Source of the DNA: Actinoplanes sp. TFC3
Lineage (GTDB): Bacteria > Actinomycetota > Actinomycetes > Mycobacteriales > Micromonosporaceae
DNA: 64,000 nt
NCBI RefSeq assembly: GCF_001553785.1
Contig: NZ_LOJP01000002.1
Coordinates: forward strand, 354,078-418,077
Direction of reading: 5' to 3'
The notes under the pieces were generated by a model. That model did no database searches, was not told the origin of the DNA, and was given only the letters and a program-made list of their open reading frames with translations. This document shows, piece by piece, positions 50,933 through 59,199 of this stretch; positions within the stretch are counted from its first letter, which is position 1; each line of letters opens with the position of its first letter. The position numbers and the translations under genes were made by a program.

Positions 50933-51028
50933 GGTCAACAAGCCCTCGCGGTAGTACCCGACAGTTACGACGATCGAGGCCCGTTTCACCTAGATGCATC
51001 GTGCCGTGCGGCAGGTACTCTGGGAGTC

Positions 51029-51841
51029 GTGCCTGAGTCCTCACGCCCCGCGCACCCTCTGAGCGCCGACGAGGCTTTGCGCTTCACCGCCTCACGCGCC
51101 AAGGAAACGACCTTCTTCTTCGACTTCGACGGCGTGCTGTCGCCGGTCACCGACGACCCGGACGCTTCCCAGCCGGTGCCTTCCGTGCTCGCGGCGCTGG
51201 AAGAACTGGCCGCCACGGTGGCCCGGGTGGCAATTGTCTCAGCGCGCCCGGTCAGCTTCCTGCGCTCGCGCTTCGAGTCGCTGGAGCATGTCGACCTCTA
51301 CGGCCTGTACGGGCTGGAGGTCTGGCACGACGGCGACGTCGTGACCGAGCCCGCCGCGCTGCCCTGGGTGCCGGCGATGGCCGAGCTCGCCGAGCGCGCC
51401 AAGGCCGAACTGCCCGGCGCGATCCTGGTCGAATACAAGCGGCTCTCGGTCGCCCTGCACTACCGCACCGCGCCGCAACTGGCCGCGCAGGTCGAGCAGT
51501 GGGGACACGAGCATGCCGAGCGCCAGGGTCTGCGCATCCAGGGCGGCCGGATGGTCGTCGAGCTGAAGCCCCCGGTCGACCAGGACAAGGGCATGGTGAT
51601 CAGCGACGGCGTGCTGCAATCGGGCTGCGCCTGGTATTTCGGCGACGACATGTCCGACATCAAGGCCTTCGACGCCCTGCGCGCCCGCGAGGCGGTGGAC
51701 CCCGGCTTCTTCGGCGTCGCCGTGGCGGTGGCCAACCCGGAAACCGGCGCGGACGTGGCGGAGGCGGCGGATCTGCGGCTGGAGTCACCCGAGGCGGTCG
51801 CCCAGTTCCTCGCCGACGCCCTGCCGGTACTGCGGGGCTGA
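51029..51841 (+). CDS. otsB: Trehalose-6-phosphate phosphatase
   Basis: A 270-residue HAD-family phosphatase converting trehalose-6-phosphate to trehalose. The motifs seen are FFFDFDGVLSPV (catalytic Asp pair in DFDG), VAIVSARPVSFL, YGLYGLEVWHDG, RMVVELKPPVDQDKGMVI and YFGDDMSDIKAFDAL (metal-binding Asp). GTG 51029 has GGGAG very close and a TACTCT box just upstream, so it may be leaderless. No otsA lies in the window. Confidence 0.93.
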   Translation: MPESSRPAHPLSADEALRFTASRAKETTFFFDFDGVLSPVTDDPDASQPVPSVLAALEELAATVARVAIVSARPVSFLRSRFESLEHVDLYGLYGLEVWHDGDVVTEPAALPWVPAMAELAERAKAELPGAILVEYKRLSVALHYRTAPQLAAQVEQWGHEHAERQGLRIQGGRMVVELKPPVDQDKGMVISDGVLQSGCAWYFGDDMSDIKAFDALRAREAVDPGFFGVAVAVANPETGADVAEAADLRLESPEAVAQFLADALPVLRG

Positions 51842-51888
51842 GGTCCTCGGGCGCGCTGCCCGTGCTGCGCGCCTGGGGTTTGCGGACC

Positions 51889-52659
51889 TCAGGCGCCGTA
51901 ACGGCGCTGACGGCCCGCGTATGACCGCAGTGCCCGCAGGAAGTCGGTGCGCCGGAAGTCGGGCCAGTTGGCGTCGTGGAAGTAGAACTCCGAGTGCGCC
52001 GACTGCCACAGCAGGAAGCCCGACAGCCGCTGCTCCCCGCTGGTCCGGATGACCAGATCCGGGTCGGGTTGCCCGGCGGTGTAGAGGTGCTCGGCGATGT
52101 GCTCGACGTCGAGGATCTCGGCGAGCTCTTCCAGGGTGCGCCCGGCGGCGGCGTGCTCGTAGAGCAGCGAGCGGACCGCGTCGGTGATTTCGCGGCGGCC
52201 ACCGTAGCCGACCGCGAGGTTCACCTCGACACCTTCGGTGCGGTTGCGGGTCTTCTCCTGCGCCGCCTTGAGCGCGGTGGCAGTGGCGGCGGGCAGCACG
52301 TCGAGCGCGCCGGCGATGCGCAGCCGCCAGGGGTTGCCCTGCTCGGCCAACTCGGTCGCGAGGTCCTCGATGATGGTGAGCAGCGGGTCCAGCTCGGCCG
52401 CCGGGCGCTGCAGGTTGTCGGTGGCCAGCAGGTAGAGGGTCACGTGTTTGATGCCCGCCTGATCGCACCAGCCGAGCAGCTCCTTGATCCGCTCGGCGCC
52501 GACGCGGTGGCCGTCGTTGGGGTCGACGAAGCCCATCTCGCGGGCCCAGCGGCGGTTTCCGTCGCACATGACCCCGACGTGCTGCGGCACCGGCTTGCCG
52601 GCCAGCTTGCCGACGAGCCGCCGCTCGTACAGGGAATAGACCAGGGACCGCACACTCAT
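51889..52659 (-). CDS. uppS: Isoprenyl transferase (short cis-prenyl diphosphate synthase)
   Basis: A 256-residue cis-prenyltransferase. HVGVMCDGNRRWA has the catalytic Asp33. TLYLLATDNLQRP, VNLAVGYGGRREITDAVR and DLVIRTSGEQRLSGFLLWQSAHSEFYFHDANWPDFR complete the family motifs. The organisation recalls the short-chain Z-farnesyl diphosphate synthase Rv1086 of M. tuberculosis, which is near a PIN-PhoH gene there. It produces precursors for lipid carriers of wall synthesis. It converges on otsB and is followed by a flavoprotein gene upstream on the same strand. Confidence 0.92.
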   Translation of the reverse strand: MSVRSLVYSLYERRLVGKLAGKPVPQHVGVMCDGNRRWAREMGFVDPNDGHRVGAERIKELLGWCDQAGIKHVTLYLLATDNLQRPAAELDPLLTIIEDLATELAEQGNPWRLRIAGALDVLPAATATALKAAQEKTRNRTEGVEVNLAVGYGGRREITDAVRSLLYEHAAAGRTLEELAEILDVEHIAEHLYTAGQPDPDLVIRTSGEQRLSGFLLWQSAHSEFYFHDANWPDFRRTDFLRALRSYAGRQRRYGA

Positions 52660-52691
52660 CGCGCCTCAGCCTAACCACCGCGCGCCGGACC

Positions 52692-53810
52692 TCAAGAGGC
52701 CGGATGGGCGAAATGGAGCATCTGCGCCCCGATCCGGCCGATCGTCCGAAGATCAAAGACCCCGTCGCCGAGGCCGAGGTCCACCATCCGGTGGAATACC
52801 GCCCGGTCCTGGCGGGCGGCCCGGACCGCCGCGTCGACCACGCGAGGCTGCTGGGTGAGCAGGGTCGCGATCCGCGAGTGCCGCAGGTGACGTCCGAGGC
52901 GGGCCTGCAGGGCGGCGGTGTAGCGCGCGGCCGCCTGCCCGGGTCCGGTGGCGGCCGCGGCGCCGGCCAGCGAACCGGACAGCACGGCGTAGAAGATGCC
53001 CTCGCCGGTGAACGGGTTGATCAAGGACAGCGCATCGCCCGCGAGCAGCACCGGACCGCGAGCCGGCGGCGGACGGCGGGTGGACAACGGCAGGTGGTGG
53101 GCGCGCAGGCCGGCGGGTCGGGCGCCGGGCAGCAGATCGTTCAGACGCTCCTTCAGGTACGCCTTCGTGAGCGCCGTCCCCCGGAGAACTTCGCCGTATC
53201 CGAGGTTGGCCGTGCCATCCCCGAGCGGAAAGGACCACGCGTAGGCCGGCCAGCGGGCGCTCGTGGTCCTGATCAGCTGCTCGTCGCCGATCGCCGGGCC
53301 ATACCCGCGGATCGCGATCGCCAGGTGGCCCGGCGGGTTCGGGGCATGTCCGAGGCTCCGGCGGACCACCGATCCGGCCCCGTCCGCCCCGATCACGACC
53401 CGGGCTCGGAGGTCCCCGTCGATCTCCACGCCGCCGGGGTCGTACCGAAGCGTCCGCACGGTGTGTCTGCGCAGCTCAGCGCCATGGGCAACGGCGGCTT
53501 CGACCAGGCGGGCGTCGAAGATCATCCGGGGCACGGTGTGCGCGGGCCGGGGCAGCGCGCGGGCGACCTCAGTGCCGCCGGGGGCCACCAGGCGCAGCCG
53601 CTCGACCGGCGGGCATCCGTGGTCGATTCCGGTCACGCCCAGCGAGTCGAGCACATCGAACGCCTCGGCTGCGATGCCGTCACCGCACACCTTGTCGCGC
53701 GGGAACTCGGCGCGGTCAAGCAGCAGCACGGAGGCTCCGGCGCGGCGGGCGGCCACGGCGGCAATGGCTCCGGCCGGTCCGGCCCCCACGATGGCGACGT
53801 CGTAGGTCAC
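52692..53810 (-). CDS. Geranylgeranyl reductase family FAD-dependent oxidoreductase
   Basis: A 372-residue flavoprotein. The N-terminal YDVAIVGAGPAGAIAAVAARRAG binds FAD, FPRDKVCGDGIAAEAFDVL is the family signature, VVIGADGAGSVVRR is the second motif and LLAGDALSLINPFTGEGIFYAV the third. Members saturate isoprenoid chains (menaquinone or polyprenol) or oxidise lipids. GTG 53810 overlaps the stop of the membrane protein upstream (GTGA). With uppS 32 bases further along it suggests an isoprenoid-lipid group. Confidence 0.9.
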   Translation of the reverse strand: MTYDVAIVGAGPAGAIAAVAARRAGASVLLLDRAEFPRDKVCGDGIAAEAFDVLDSLGVTGIDHGCPPVERLRLVAPGGTEVARALPRPAHTVPRMIFDARLVEAAVAHGAELRRHTVRTLRYDPGGVEIDGDLRARVVIGADGAGSVVRRSLGHAPNPPGHLAIAIRGYGPAIGDEQLIRTTSARWPAYAWSFPLGDGTANLGYGEVLRGTALTKAYLKERLNDLLPGARPAGLRAHHLPLSTRRPPPARGPVLLAGDALSLINPFTGEGIFYAVLSGSLAGAAAATGPGQAAARYTAALQARLGRHLRHSRIATLLTQQPRVVDAAVRAARQDRAVFHRMVDLGLGDGVFDLRTIGRIGAQMLHFAHPAS

Positions 53811-54628
53811 GCGGGGACTGCTTGTCTCGTACCGGAAAAACGCCACAGTGCGTACGTGACCAGGGCCGCGGCCGCAACCAGTGGCGCTCCGTCACGGATC
53901 AGGCCGTCCACACCGAGCAGCAGGTAGCACAGCGGGAGGTCGACGATGAGCACACCGGCGGTGATCCAGAGCAGCAGGCGCCCCGCCCACGGCTTGTCGC
54001 GGAGCAGGAAGAACGTGGCCAGCAGCACAGCGTAGGAGGCCGCGATGCCGATCATGAACCAGAAGATGACGGCGAGCAGCCACTGCGGACGGTGACGAAG
54101 CTCGCTCACCGAAATCAGCGCGGGCACCAGCATGAGCGGGCTGTAGGTGAAGGCGGCAACCCGCGCAGTGATCGCCCAGGCGGCCAGCGGCGGACGTTTC
54201 GGGGTGGCCTCGCGCACCTGGAGGCCCTCGCGGGTGAACACAATCTTGGCCGGGTGCCGGACCAGATGCGCCTGCACGCCGGGGTGCCGGTAGAGCAGCA
54301 CCACGACGCTCAGGCACAACGCGGTGAGCAGGGCGAACCCGAGCACGCCGGACGTCGGCGGGGTGCCGGTGCGCGGCACGATCAGGCGGCCGACGGCGAA
54401 GACGGTTGTCACCGCCAGGATCAGACCGAGGGGGCGGGCGGCGGCCCGGCCCCGGCGCACGTGCCAGATCAAGATCAGCCATCCGGCCGTACGGAGCAAC
54501 GCCCAGCCGGTCCGGACAGCGAACCCGAAACCGTGCTCCGGGGCGTACCAGTAATTCAGGATCTCGACCCCCGCAGTGGCCACCGCGGTCGCGATCAGCA
54601 ACCACGTCAGCGTGCGGACTGCCGTCAT
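53807..54628 (-). CDS. Multi-pass membrane protein, hypothetical
   Basis: A 273-residue protein with about seven hydrophobic segments (TLTWLLIATAVATAGVEIL, WALLRTAGWLILIWHV, PLGLILAVTTVFAVGRLIV, VLGFALLTALCLSVVVLLY, WLLAVIFWFMIGIAASYAVLLATFFLL, LLLWITAGVLIVDLPLCYLLL, APLVAAAALVTYALW). A cytoplasmic loop near residues 115-150 holds KIVFTREGLQVREATPKRP. I do not recognise the family. It is translationally coupled to the flavoprotein and lies just after pckG on the same strand. Confidence 0.68.
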   Translation of the reverse strand: MTAVRTLTWLLIATAVATAGVEILNYWYAPEHGFGFAVRTGWALLRTAGWLILIWHVRRGRAAARPLGLILAVTTVFAVGRLIVPRTGTPPTSGVLGFALLTALCLSVVVLLYRHPGVQAHLVRHPAKIVFTREGLQVREATPKRPPLAAWAITARVAAFTYSPLMLVPALISVSELRHRPQWLLAVIFWFMIGIAASYAVLLATFFLLRDKPWAGRLLLWITAGVLIVDLPLCYLLLGVDGLIRDGAPLVAAAALVTYALWRFSGTRQAVPA

Positions 54629-54638
54629 GGCAGGTCGG

Positions 54639-56405
54639 TTACCCAGCCAGGCGAGCTTTTAATGCGTCCAACTCGGACCACAGCACCGCCGGCAGCTTGT
54701 CGCCGAACCTGGCGAACCACTGCTCGACCTGTGGCAGCTCGGCCCGCCACTCCTCGGGATCCACCCGCAACACCGCCTCGACGTCGGCCGGGTCGAGCTC
54801 CAGCCCGGTCAAATCGAGCGCGCCCGGGGCCGGCACCTGCCCGATCGGTGTCTCCACGGCTTCCCCCGAGCCGTCCAGGCGCCCGGCGATCCACTTGAGC
54901 ACCCGGGAGTTCTCACCGAAGCCGGGCCACAGGAACCGCCCGTCGTCGTCGCGGCGGAACCAGTTGACATAGAAGATCCTGGGCAGCTTCTGGCTGTCGC
55001 CCTTGCCGAGTTCGATCCAATGGTTGAAGTAGTCGCCGGCGTGATAGCCGATGAACGGCAGCATCGCCATCGGGTCGCGGCGCACCACCCCGACCTTCCC
55101 GGTCGCCGCGGCGGTCGTCTCGGAGGAGAGCGTGGCGCCGAAGTACACCCCGTGCACCCAGTCACGAGCCTCGGTGACCAGCGGGACCGTGGTGCGGCGG
55201 CGGCCTCCGAACAAGATCGCATCGATCGGTACGCCGCGCGGGTCGTCGTACTCGGGGGCCAGGATCGGGCACTGGTTGATGGGTGTGCAGAAGCGGCTGT
55301 TCGGATGGCTCGACGGCTCCGGCGCATCCGGCGTCCAGTCCTGGCCCCGCCAGTCGGTCAGGTGCGCGGGCGGCTCCCCCATCCCCTCCCACCAGACGTC
55401 GCCGTCATCGGTGAGCGCCACGTTGGTGAAGATCGAGTTGCCACGGGCCAGCGTGCGCATCGCGTTGGGGTTGGTGTGCTGGTCGGTGCCCGGGGCCACG
55501 CCGAACAGGCCGTACTCCGGGTTGGTGGCCCACAGCCGCCCGTCCGCACCGAAGCGCATCCAGGCGATGTCGTCGCCGACCGTCTCCACCTTCCAGCCGG
55601 GCAGGGTGGGCTCCAGCATCGCCAGGTTCGTCTTGCCGCACGCCGATGGGAACGCCCCCGCCAGGTAGCGGACCCGGCCCTCGGGTGAGGTCAGCTTCAT
55701 GATCAGCATGTGCTCGGCCAGCCAGCCCTCGTCGCGGGCGGCCACGCTGGCGATCCGCAACGCGAAGCACTTCTTGCCGAGCAGCGAGTTGCCGCCGTAC
55801 CCGGATCCGTACGACCAGATCTCCCTGGTCTCCGGGAAATGCGAGATGTACTTGGTCTCGTTGCACGGCCATGCCGCCGTGGATCCCGGGGCCCCGACCG
55901 AGTGCAGGGCCGGCACGAAATCGGCTTCCTCCCCCATCGCCGCCAGCACCGCGGTGCCCATCCGGGTCATGATCCGCATCGATGCGACCACGTAGGCGCT
56001 GTCGGTGATCTCGACGCCGAACATGGGGTTCGGGGCGTCCAGCGGGCCCATGCAGAACGGGACGACGTACATGGTGCGCCCGCGCATGCAGCCGCGGTAG
56101 AGCTGCGTCATCGTCGCCTTCATCTGCGCCGGGGCCATCCAGTTGTTCGTCGGACCGGCGTCGGCGGGATCGGCGGAGCAGATGAACGTGCGTTCCTCGA
56201 CCCGGGCGACGTCCCCCGGATCGGTGCGCGCCCAGAACGAGTTGGGCCGGTGGCCGGGGTCGAGCCGCACGAGCGTGCCGGCTGCCACGAGCTCATCGGT
56301 GAGGCGGTGCCATTCCTGCTCGGAGCCGTCGCACCAAACGACGCGATCCGGGGTGGTGAGTGCTGTTACCTGATCGACCCAATCCCCTAGCTTCGCCTTT
56401 TCCAT
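54639..56405 (-). CDS. pckG: Phosphoenolpyruvate carboxykinase (GTP)
   Basis: A 588-residue enzyme converting oxaloacetate and GTP to PEP in gluconeogenesis. It has YVVPFCMGPLDAPNPMFGVEITDSAYVV, the kinase P-loop AGAFPSACGKTNLAML with reactive Cys, GDDIAWMRFG, NPEYGLFGVAPGT, ILFGGRRRTTVPLV and IGYHAGDYFNHWIELG. ATG 56405 has AAGGGA nine bases upstream; an earlier in-frame Met at 56477 has no site and would extend the conserved N-terminus. It acts with GlpX in gluconeogenesis. Confidence 0.95.
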   Translation of the reverse strand: MEKAKLGDWVDQVTALTTPDRVVWCDGSEQEWHRLTDELVAAGTLVRLDPGHRPNSFWARTDPGDVARVEERTFICSADPADAGPTNNWMAPAQMKATMTQLYRGCMRGRTMYVVPFCMGPLDAPNPMFGVEITDSAYVVASMRIMTRMGTAVLAAMGEEADFVPALHSVGAPGSTAAWPCNETKYISHFPETREIWSYGSGYGGNSLLGKKCFALRIASVAARDEGWLAEHMLIMKLTSPEGRVRYLAGAFPSACGKTNLAMLEPTLPGWKVETVGDDIAWMRFGADGRLWATNPEYGLFGVAPGTDQHTNPNAMRTLARGNSIFTNVALTDDGDVWWEGMGEPPAHLTDWRGQDWTPDAPEPSSHPNSRFCTPINQCPILAPEYDDPRGVPIDAILFGGRRRTTVPLVTEARDWVHGVYFGATLSSETTAAATGKVGVVRRDPMAMLPFIGYHAGDYFNHWIELGKGDSQKLPRIFYVNWFRRDDDGRFLWPGFGENSRVLKWIAGRLDGSGEAVETPIGQVPAPGALDLTGLELDPADVEAVLRVDPEEWRAELPQVEQWFARFGDKLPAVLWSELDALKARLAG

Positions 56406-56450
56406 CCGTGGATCCCTTCGCCTTGGCTCGGGTGTTCCCAGCAGAGTAGG

Positions 56451-56528
56451 CGAATTTATTCGGTCTGACGTGTGCAAGACCGCACATTATTAAGCAACGC
56501 TGCGCATTTGCGTTCGATTCTTCGATTC
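56451..56528. promoter_or_regulatory. AT-rich divergent control region of pckG and the sigma factor gene
   Basis: The 219 bases between pckG (minus) and the sigma gene (plus) are clearly poorer in GC than the surroundings. They contain a 12-bp palindrome CGAATTTATTCG at 56451-56462 and a perfect tandem repeat of TTCGATTC at 56513-56528. Both are candidates for regulator binding; I see no clear -35/-10 pair. Confidence 0.4.
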
Positions 56529-56624
56529 TCGGCACACTACTGCGCACTATTCCGGCCACTTTCACAAAACGGACAAATTGGCTTAAGCTTGCCGCGATCA
56601 GGTCTTACCCCCTCGGGAGGCACG

Positions 56625-57413
56625 ATGGCTTCGCCCTACGGCGCCTCTTCGCGTGGCGGTACCCCGTCCCGGGATGCGGACTCTGATCTGCTGGCCGCGG
56701 TGCGGGCGGGCGACACCGCGGCGTACGGCGTGCTCTACGAACGGCACCTCGGGGCGGCTCGGGCGTTCGCCTACCGGCTGGTCTCCGACCCGGCCGATGT
56801 CGACGACCTGGTCGCCGAGACGTTCGCCAAGGTGTTCGCGGCGCTGCGGGCCGGGCGGGGGCCGCTGGTGGCGTTCCGGGCGTACCTCACCACCACGCTG
56901 CGCCACGTCTGCTACCACCGGGCGCGGCGGGACCGGCGGCTCGAGTTCACCGACGACCTGACCCGCTACGACGAGGGGCAGCCGTTCCTCGACCCGGCCC
57001 TGGACCGGCTGGAGCGCACGTACGCGGCCCGGGCCTTCCGTGCGCTGCCGGACAGGTGGCGCGACGTGCTGTGGCGTACCGAGGTGGAGGGGGCCAGCCC
57101 GGCCGAGGTGGCGCCGCAGCTCGGCCTGACCCCGAACGCGGTGGCCGTGCTCGCGCACCGGGCTCGCGAGGGGCTGCGCCGGCTCTACCTGCAGCAGCAC
57201 GTGGCCGTGGCCGATCCACCCGAGTGCCGGTGGGCCGGGGAACGACTCGGCGGGCGGGTTCGGGGGCGGTTGGCCCAGCGGGATTCCGTACGGCTGGAGA
57301 ACCATCTCCGCTGGTGCGCCGAGTGCCGGGCGCGGCTGGCCGAGATAACGGAAGTCCACCAGGGCCACTACCGTCCGTACCGGCAGCGGAACCATGCGCG
57401 TCCGCTGGATTAA
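56625..57413 (+). CDS. ECF-like sigma-70 factor with C-terminal zinc-finger module
   Basis: A 262-residue sigma factor from ATG 56625 (GGGAGG four bases upstream). Region 2 is at about 23-95 (DTAAYGVLYERHLGAARAFAYRLVSDPADVDDLVAETFAKVFAAL, TTTLRHVCYHRARRDRR). Region 4 is at about 135-190 (ALPDRWRDVLWRTEVEGASPAEVAPQLGLTPNAVAVLAHRAREGLRRLYLQQH). After it comes a ca. 60-residue extension with CRW...HLRWCAECRARLAEI, the H-x3-C-x2-C pattern of anti-sigma zinc fingers, within the same chain. It may be self-regulating. GtrA genes follow. Confidence 0.85.
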   Translation: MASPYGASSRGGTPSRDADSDLLAAVRAGDTAAYGVLYERHLGAARAFAYRLVSDPADVDDLVAETFAKVFAALRAGRGPLVAFRAYLTTTLRHVCYHRARRDRRLEFTDDLTRYDEGQPFLDPALDRLERTYAARAFRALPDRWRDVLWRTEVEGASPAEVAPQLGLTPNAVAVLAHRAREGLRRLYLQQHVAVADPPECRWAGERLGGRVRGRLAQRDSVRLENHLRWCAECRARLAEITEVHQGHYRPYRQRNHARPLD

Positions 57414-57438
57414 GAGTCGCTCACGAAAGGGGCCGGGG

Positions 57439-58032
57439 GTGACAAGCGCCGGTACTCTCGGATCCGTGCCCGCTGCCGCGCTCCTGCCCGCCCTGCGGGC
57501 ACGCTTCGGGGCACTGCTACGCGAGCTCAGCAAGTTCGGCGCGGTCGGCGGCGTCGCGTTCGCCATCGACTTCGTGATCTTCAACGTGTTGCTGCGCAGC
57601 GGCATGGAGTCGCTGCTCGCGAAGACCTGCTCGACCGTGCTGGCCACCACCGTGGCGTTCCTGGGCAACCGGTTCTGGACCTGGCGGCACCGCTCGCATG
57701 CCGGCATGGCCCGCCAGTACACCGTGTTCTTCCTGCTCAACGGCGTCGGACTGGGCATCGGCCTGGCCTGCCTGGCCATCAGCCACTACGGGCTCGGCTC
57801 GATCTGGCCCGAATTCCAGACCCCGCTCGCGGACAATATCTCCGGCCAACTGGTTGGCACCGCGGTGGGCACGCTGTTCCGTTTCTGGTCGTACCGCCGC
57901 TTTGTTTTCGGCGAGACCGTAGTCCCGGAGCCGGCCCCCGCGCCCGCCCCGGCAGACCCGGCCGTGCCGGTCGACGAGGTGGCACCGCACCCCACCCACC
58001 CGACGACGTCAACCGTCGTCCGGCGAATGTGA
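57439..58032 (+). CDS. GtrA family membrane protein
   Basis: A 197-residue protein starting at GTG 57439. LSKFGAVGGVAFAIDFVIFNVL, TVAFLGNRFWTWRH and GTLFRFWSYRRFVFGE are the GtrA/DPMS flippase-like signatures in a four-helix membrane core. The C-terminal tail is Pro/Ala-rich (APAPAPADPAVPVDEVAPHP). GtrA proteins assist in moving polyprenyl-linked sugars across the membrane. It starts 26 bases after the sigma factor stop and may be co-transcribed with it. Confidence 0.88.
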   Translation: MTSAGTLGSVPAAALLPALRARFGALLRELSKFGAVGGVAFAIDFVIFNVLLRSGMESLLAKTCSTVLATTVAFLGNRFWTWRHRSHAGMARQYTVFFLLNGVGLGIGLACLAISHYGLGSIWPEFQTPLADNISGQLVGTAVGTLFRFWSYRRFVFGETVVPEPAPAPAPADPAVPVDEVAPHPTHPTTSTVVRRM

Positions 58033-58093
58033 CGACGTTCCACTGCACGGGTATCGTCCGTCGTCCGCGCCCTTCCCCCCGTAAGGTTGCCCA

Positions 58094-58657
58094 ATGGCTT
58101 CAGCCCGCCCGCTGATGGAACGTCTGCGCCACCTCGCCCCCGAGGCCCTCGCCTTCGGCGTGATCGGCGCCGGCAACACCCTGCTCTACATGGCGATCAC
58201 CTGGGCCCTGCTGGGCATCGGCGCCGTGAAGGCCAGCATCGTGGCCACGCTCATCACGACCACGCTGGCCTACCTCGCCAACCGCTTCTGGACCTACCGG
58301 CACCACACCCGCACCGCGCTGCGCCGCGAATACACCCTGTTCTTCGGGTTCAACCTGGCCGGCATGGTGATCCAGTCGGGCGCAGTGGCCATCGGCAAGT
58401 ACGGCTTCGGGCTGACCGAGGAGAAGGACGCCGTGATGTTCATGGGCGTCACCGTGCTGGGCATCGCCGTCGCCACGGTCTTCCGCTTCTGGGCCTACCG
58501 CACCTTCGTCTTCCTCAAGCCCGCCGTCGACGGCCACGAGGCCGCCGTCGCCGAGATGGACGTGGTGGCCGGGCTGGCCGAGCTCAGCGCCGAGGCGGAG
58601 GGCCGCTTGGACGCGGAGATCGCCCACGAGATCGACGCCCAGCGCCGCGCTGTCTGA
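58094..58657 (+). CDS. GtrA family membrane protein (second copy)
   Basis: A 187-residue paralogue of the preceding protein with FGVIGAGNTLLYMAITWAL, LAYLANRFWTYRHHTR and ATVFRFWAYRTFVFLKP, again four membrane segments. The C-terminus is acidic and helical (EAEGRLDAEIAHEIDAQ). Two adjacent GtrA genes suggest a duplication with specialisation. The last 74 bases overlap the convergent PH-domain gene, the longest such overlap in the window. Confidence 0.87.
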   Translation: MASARPLMERLRHLAPEALAFGVIGAGNTLLYMAITWALLGIGAVKASIVATLITTTLAYLANRFWTYRHHTRTALRREYTLFFGFNLAGMVIQSGAVAIGKYGFGLTEEKDAVMFMGVTVLGIAVATVFRFWAYRTFVFLKPAVDGHEAAVAEMDVVAGLAELSAEAEGRLDAEIAHEIDAQRRAV

Positions 58658-59195
58658 ACGCCGGCAGCTCGGGCACGACCTCGTCCTCTTCCTCATCGTC
58701 TGGCCGCAGCTCCCGGTCGGTCTCGATGAGTTCGTACAGCTTCGTCTGCACCACTTGGACGTGCGGCACGGAAGCCAGCACGGCGGCCCGCTCACCGATG
58801 GAATCAACGGTGAGCGTGCCGCATCCGAGCAGCCGATCCAGCAGCGACTGGTTGGTGATGTGGTCGTTGATCCGGTTGAGCGGCAGATCCCGTCGCTCCC
58901 GGGCCACCACACCGTCCTGCAGCAGAATCCGCTCATCGGTGAAGACGTAATGGGTGCTGCGCCACACCAGCAGCGGCCACACTCCCCGGGTCACCGCGAA
59001 GAAGAGCGAGAAGGCCCCGATCCCGCACACCCCGATCAGCCCGCCCGTGGTGGGCGGCAACATCACCCAGACCATGATGACCAGGGCGATGGTCAGGAGC
59101 AGGACCAGCACCGGACGTACGGCGGCCTTGGCGTGCGGATGCAGGTGAAGGACGACTTGCTCCTGCTCGGTGAGGACTTCGTCCGGAAAGGCCAC
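58584..59195 (-). CDS. PH domain-containing membrane protein (bPH2/DUF304 type)
   Basis: A 203-residue protein. After VAFPDEVLTEQEQVVLHLHPHAKAAVRP two membrane segments follow (VLVLLLTIALVIMVWVML; GLIGVCGIGAFSLFFAV). A bPH2 domain comes next (STHYVFTDERILLQDGVVARERRDLPLNRINDHITNQSLLDRLLGCGTLTVDSIG). The acidic C-terminus ends in a basic Pro/Arg tail forced by the antisense overlap with GtrA. GTG 59195 starts four bases after birA, so it is in a birA operon, as with Rv3278c next to birA in M. tuberculosis. Confidence 0.85.
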   Translation of the reverse strand: MAFPDEVLTEQEQVVLHLHPHAKAAVRPVLVLLLTIALVIMVWVMLPPTTGGLIGVCGIGAFSLFFAVTRGVWPLLVWRSTHYVFTDERILLQDGVVARERRDLPLNRINDHITNQSLLDRLLGCGTLTVDSIGERAAVLASVPHVQVVQTKLYELIETDRELRPDDEEEDEVVPELPAFRQRGAGRRSRGRSPRPSGPPPRR

Positions 59196-59199
59196 CGGC

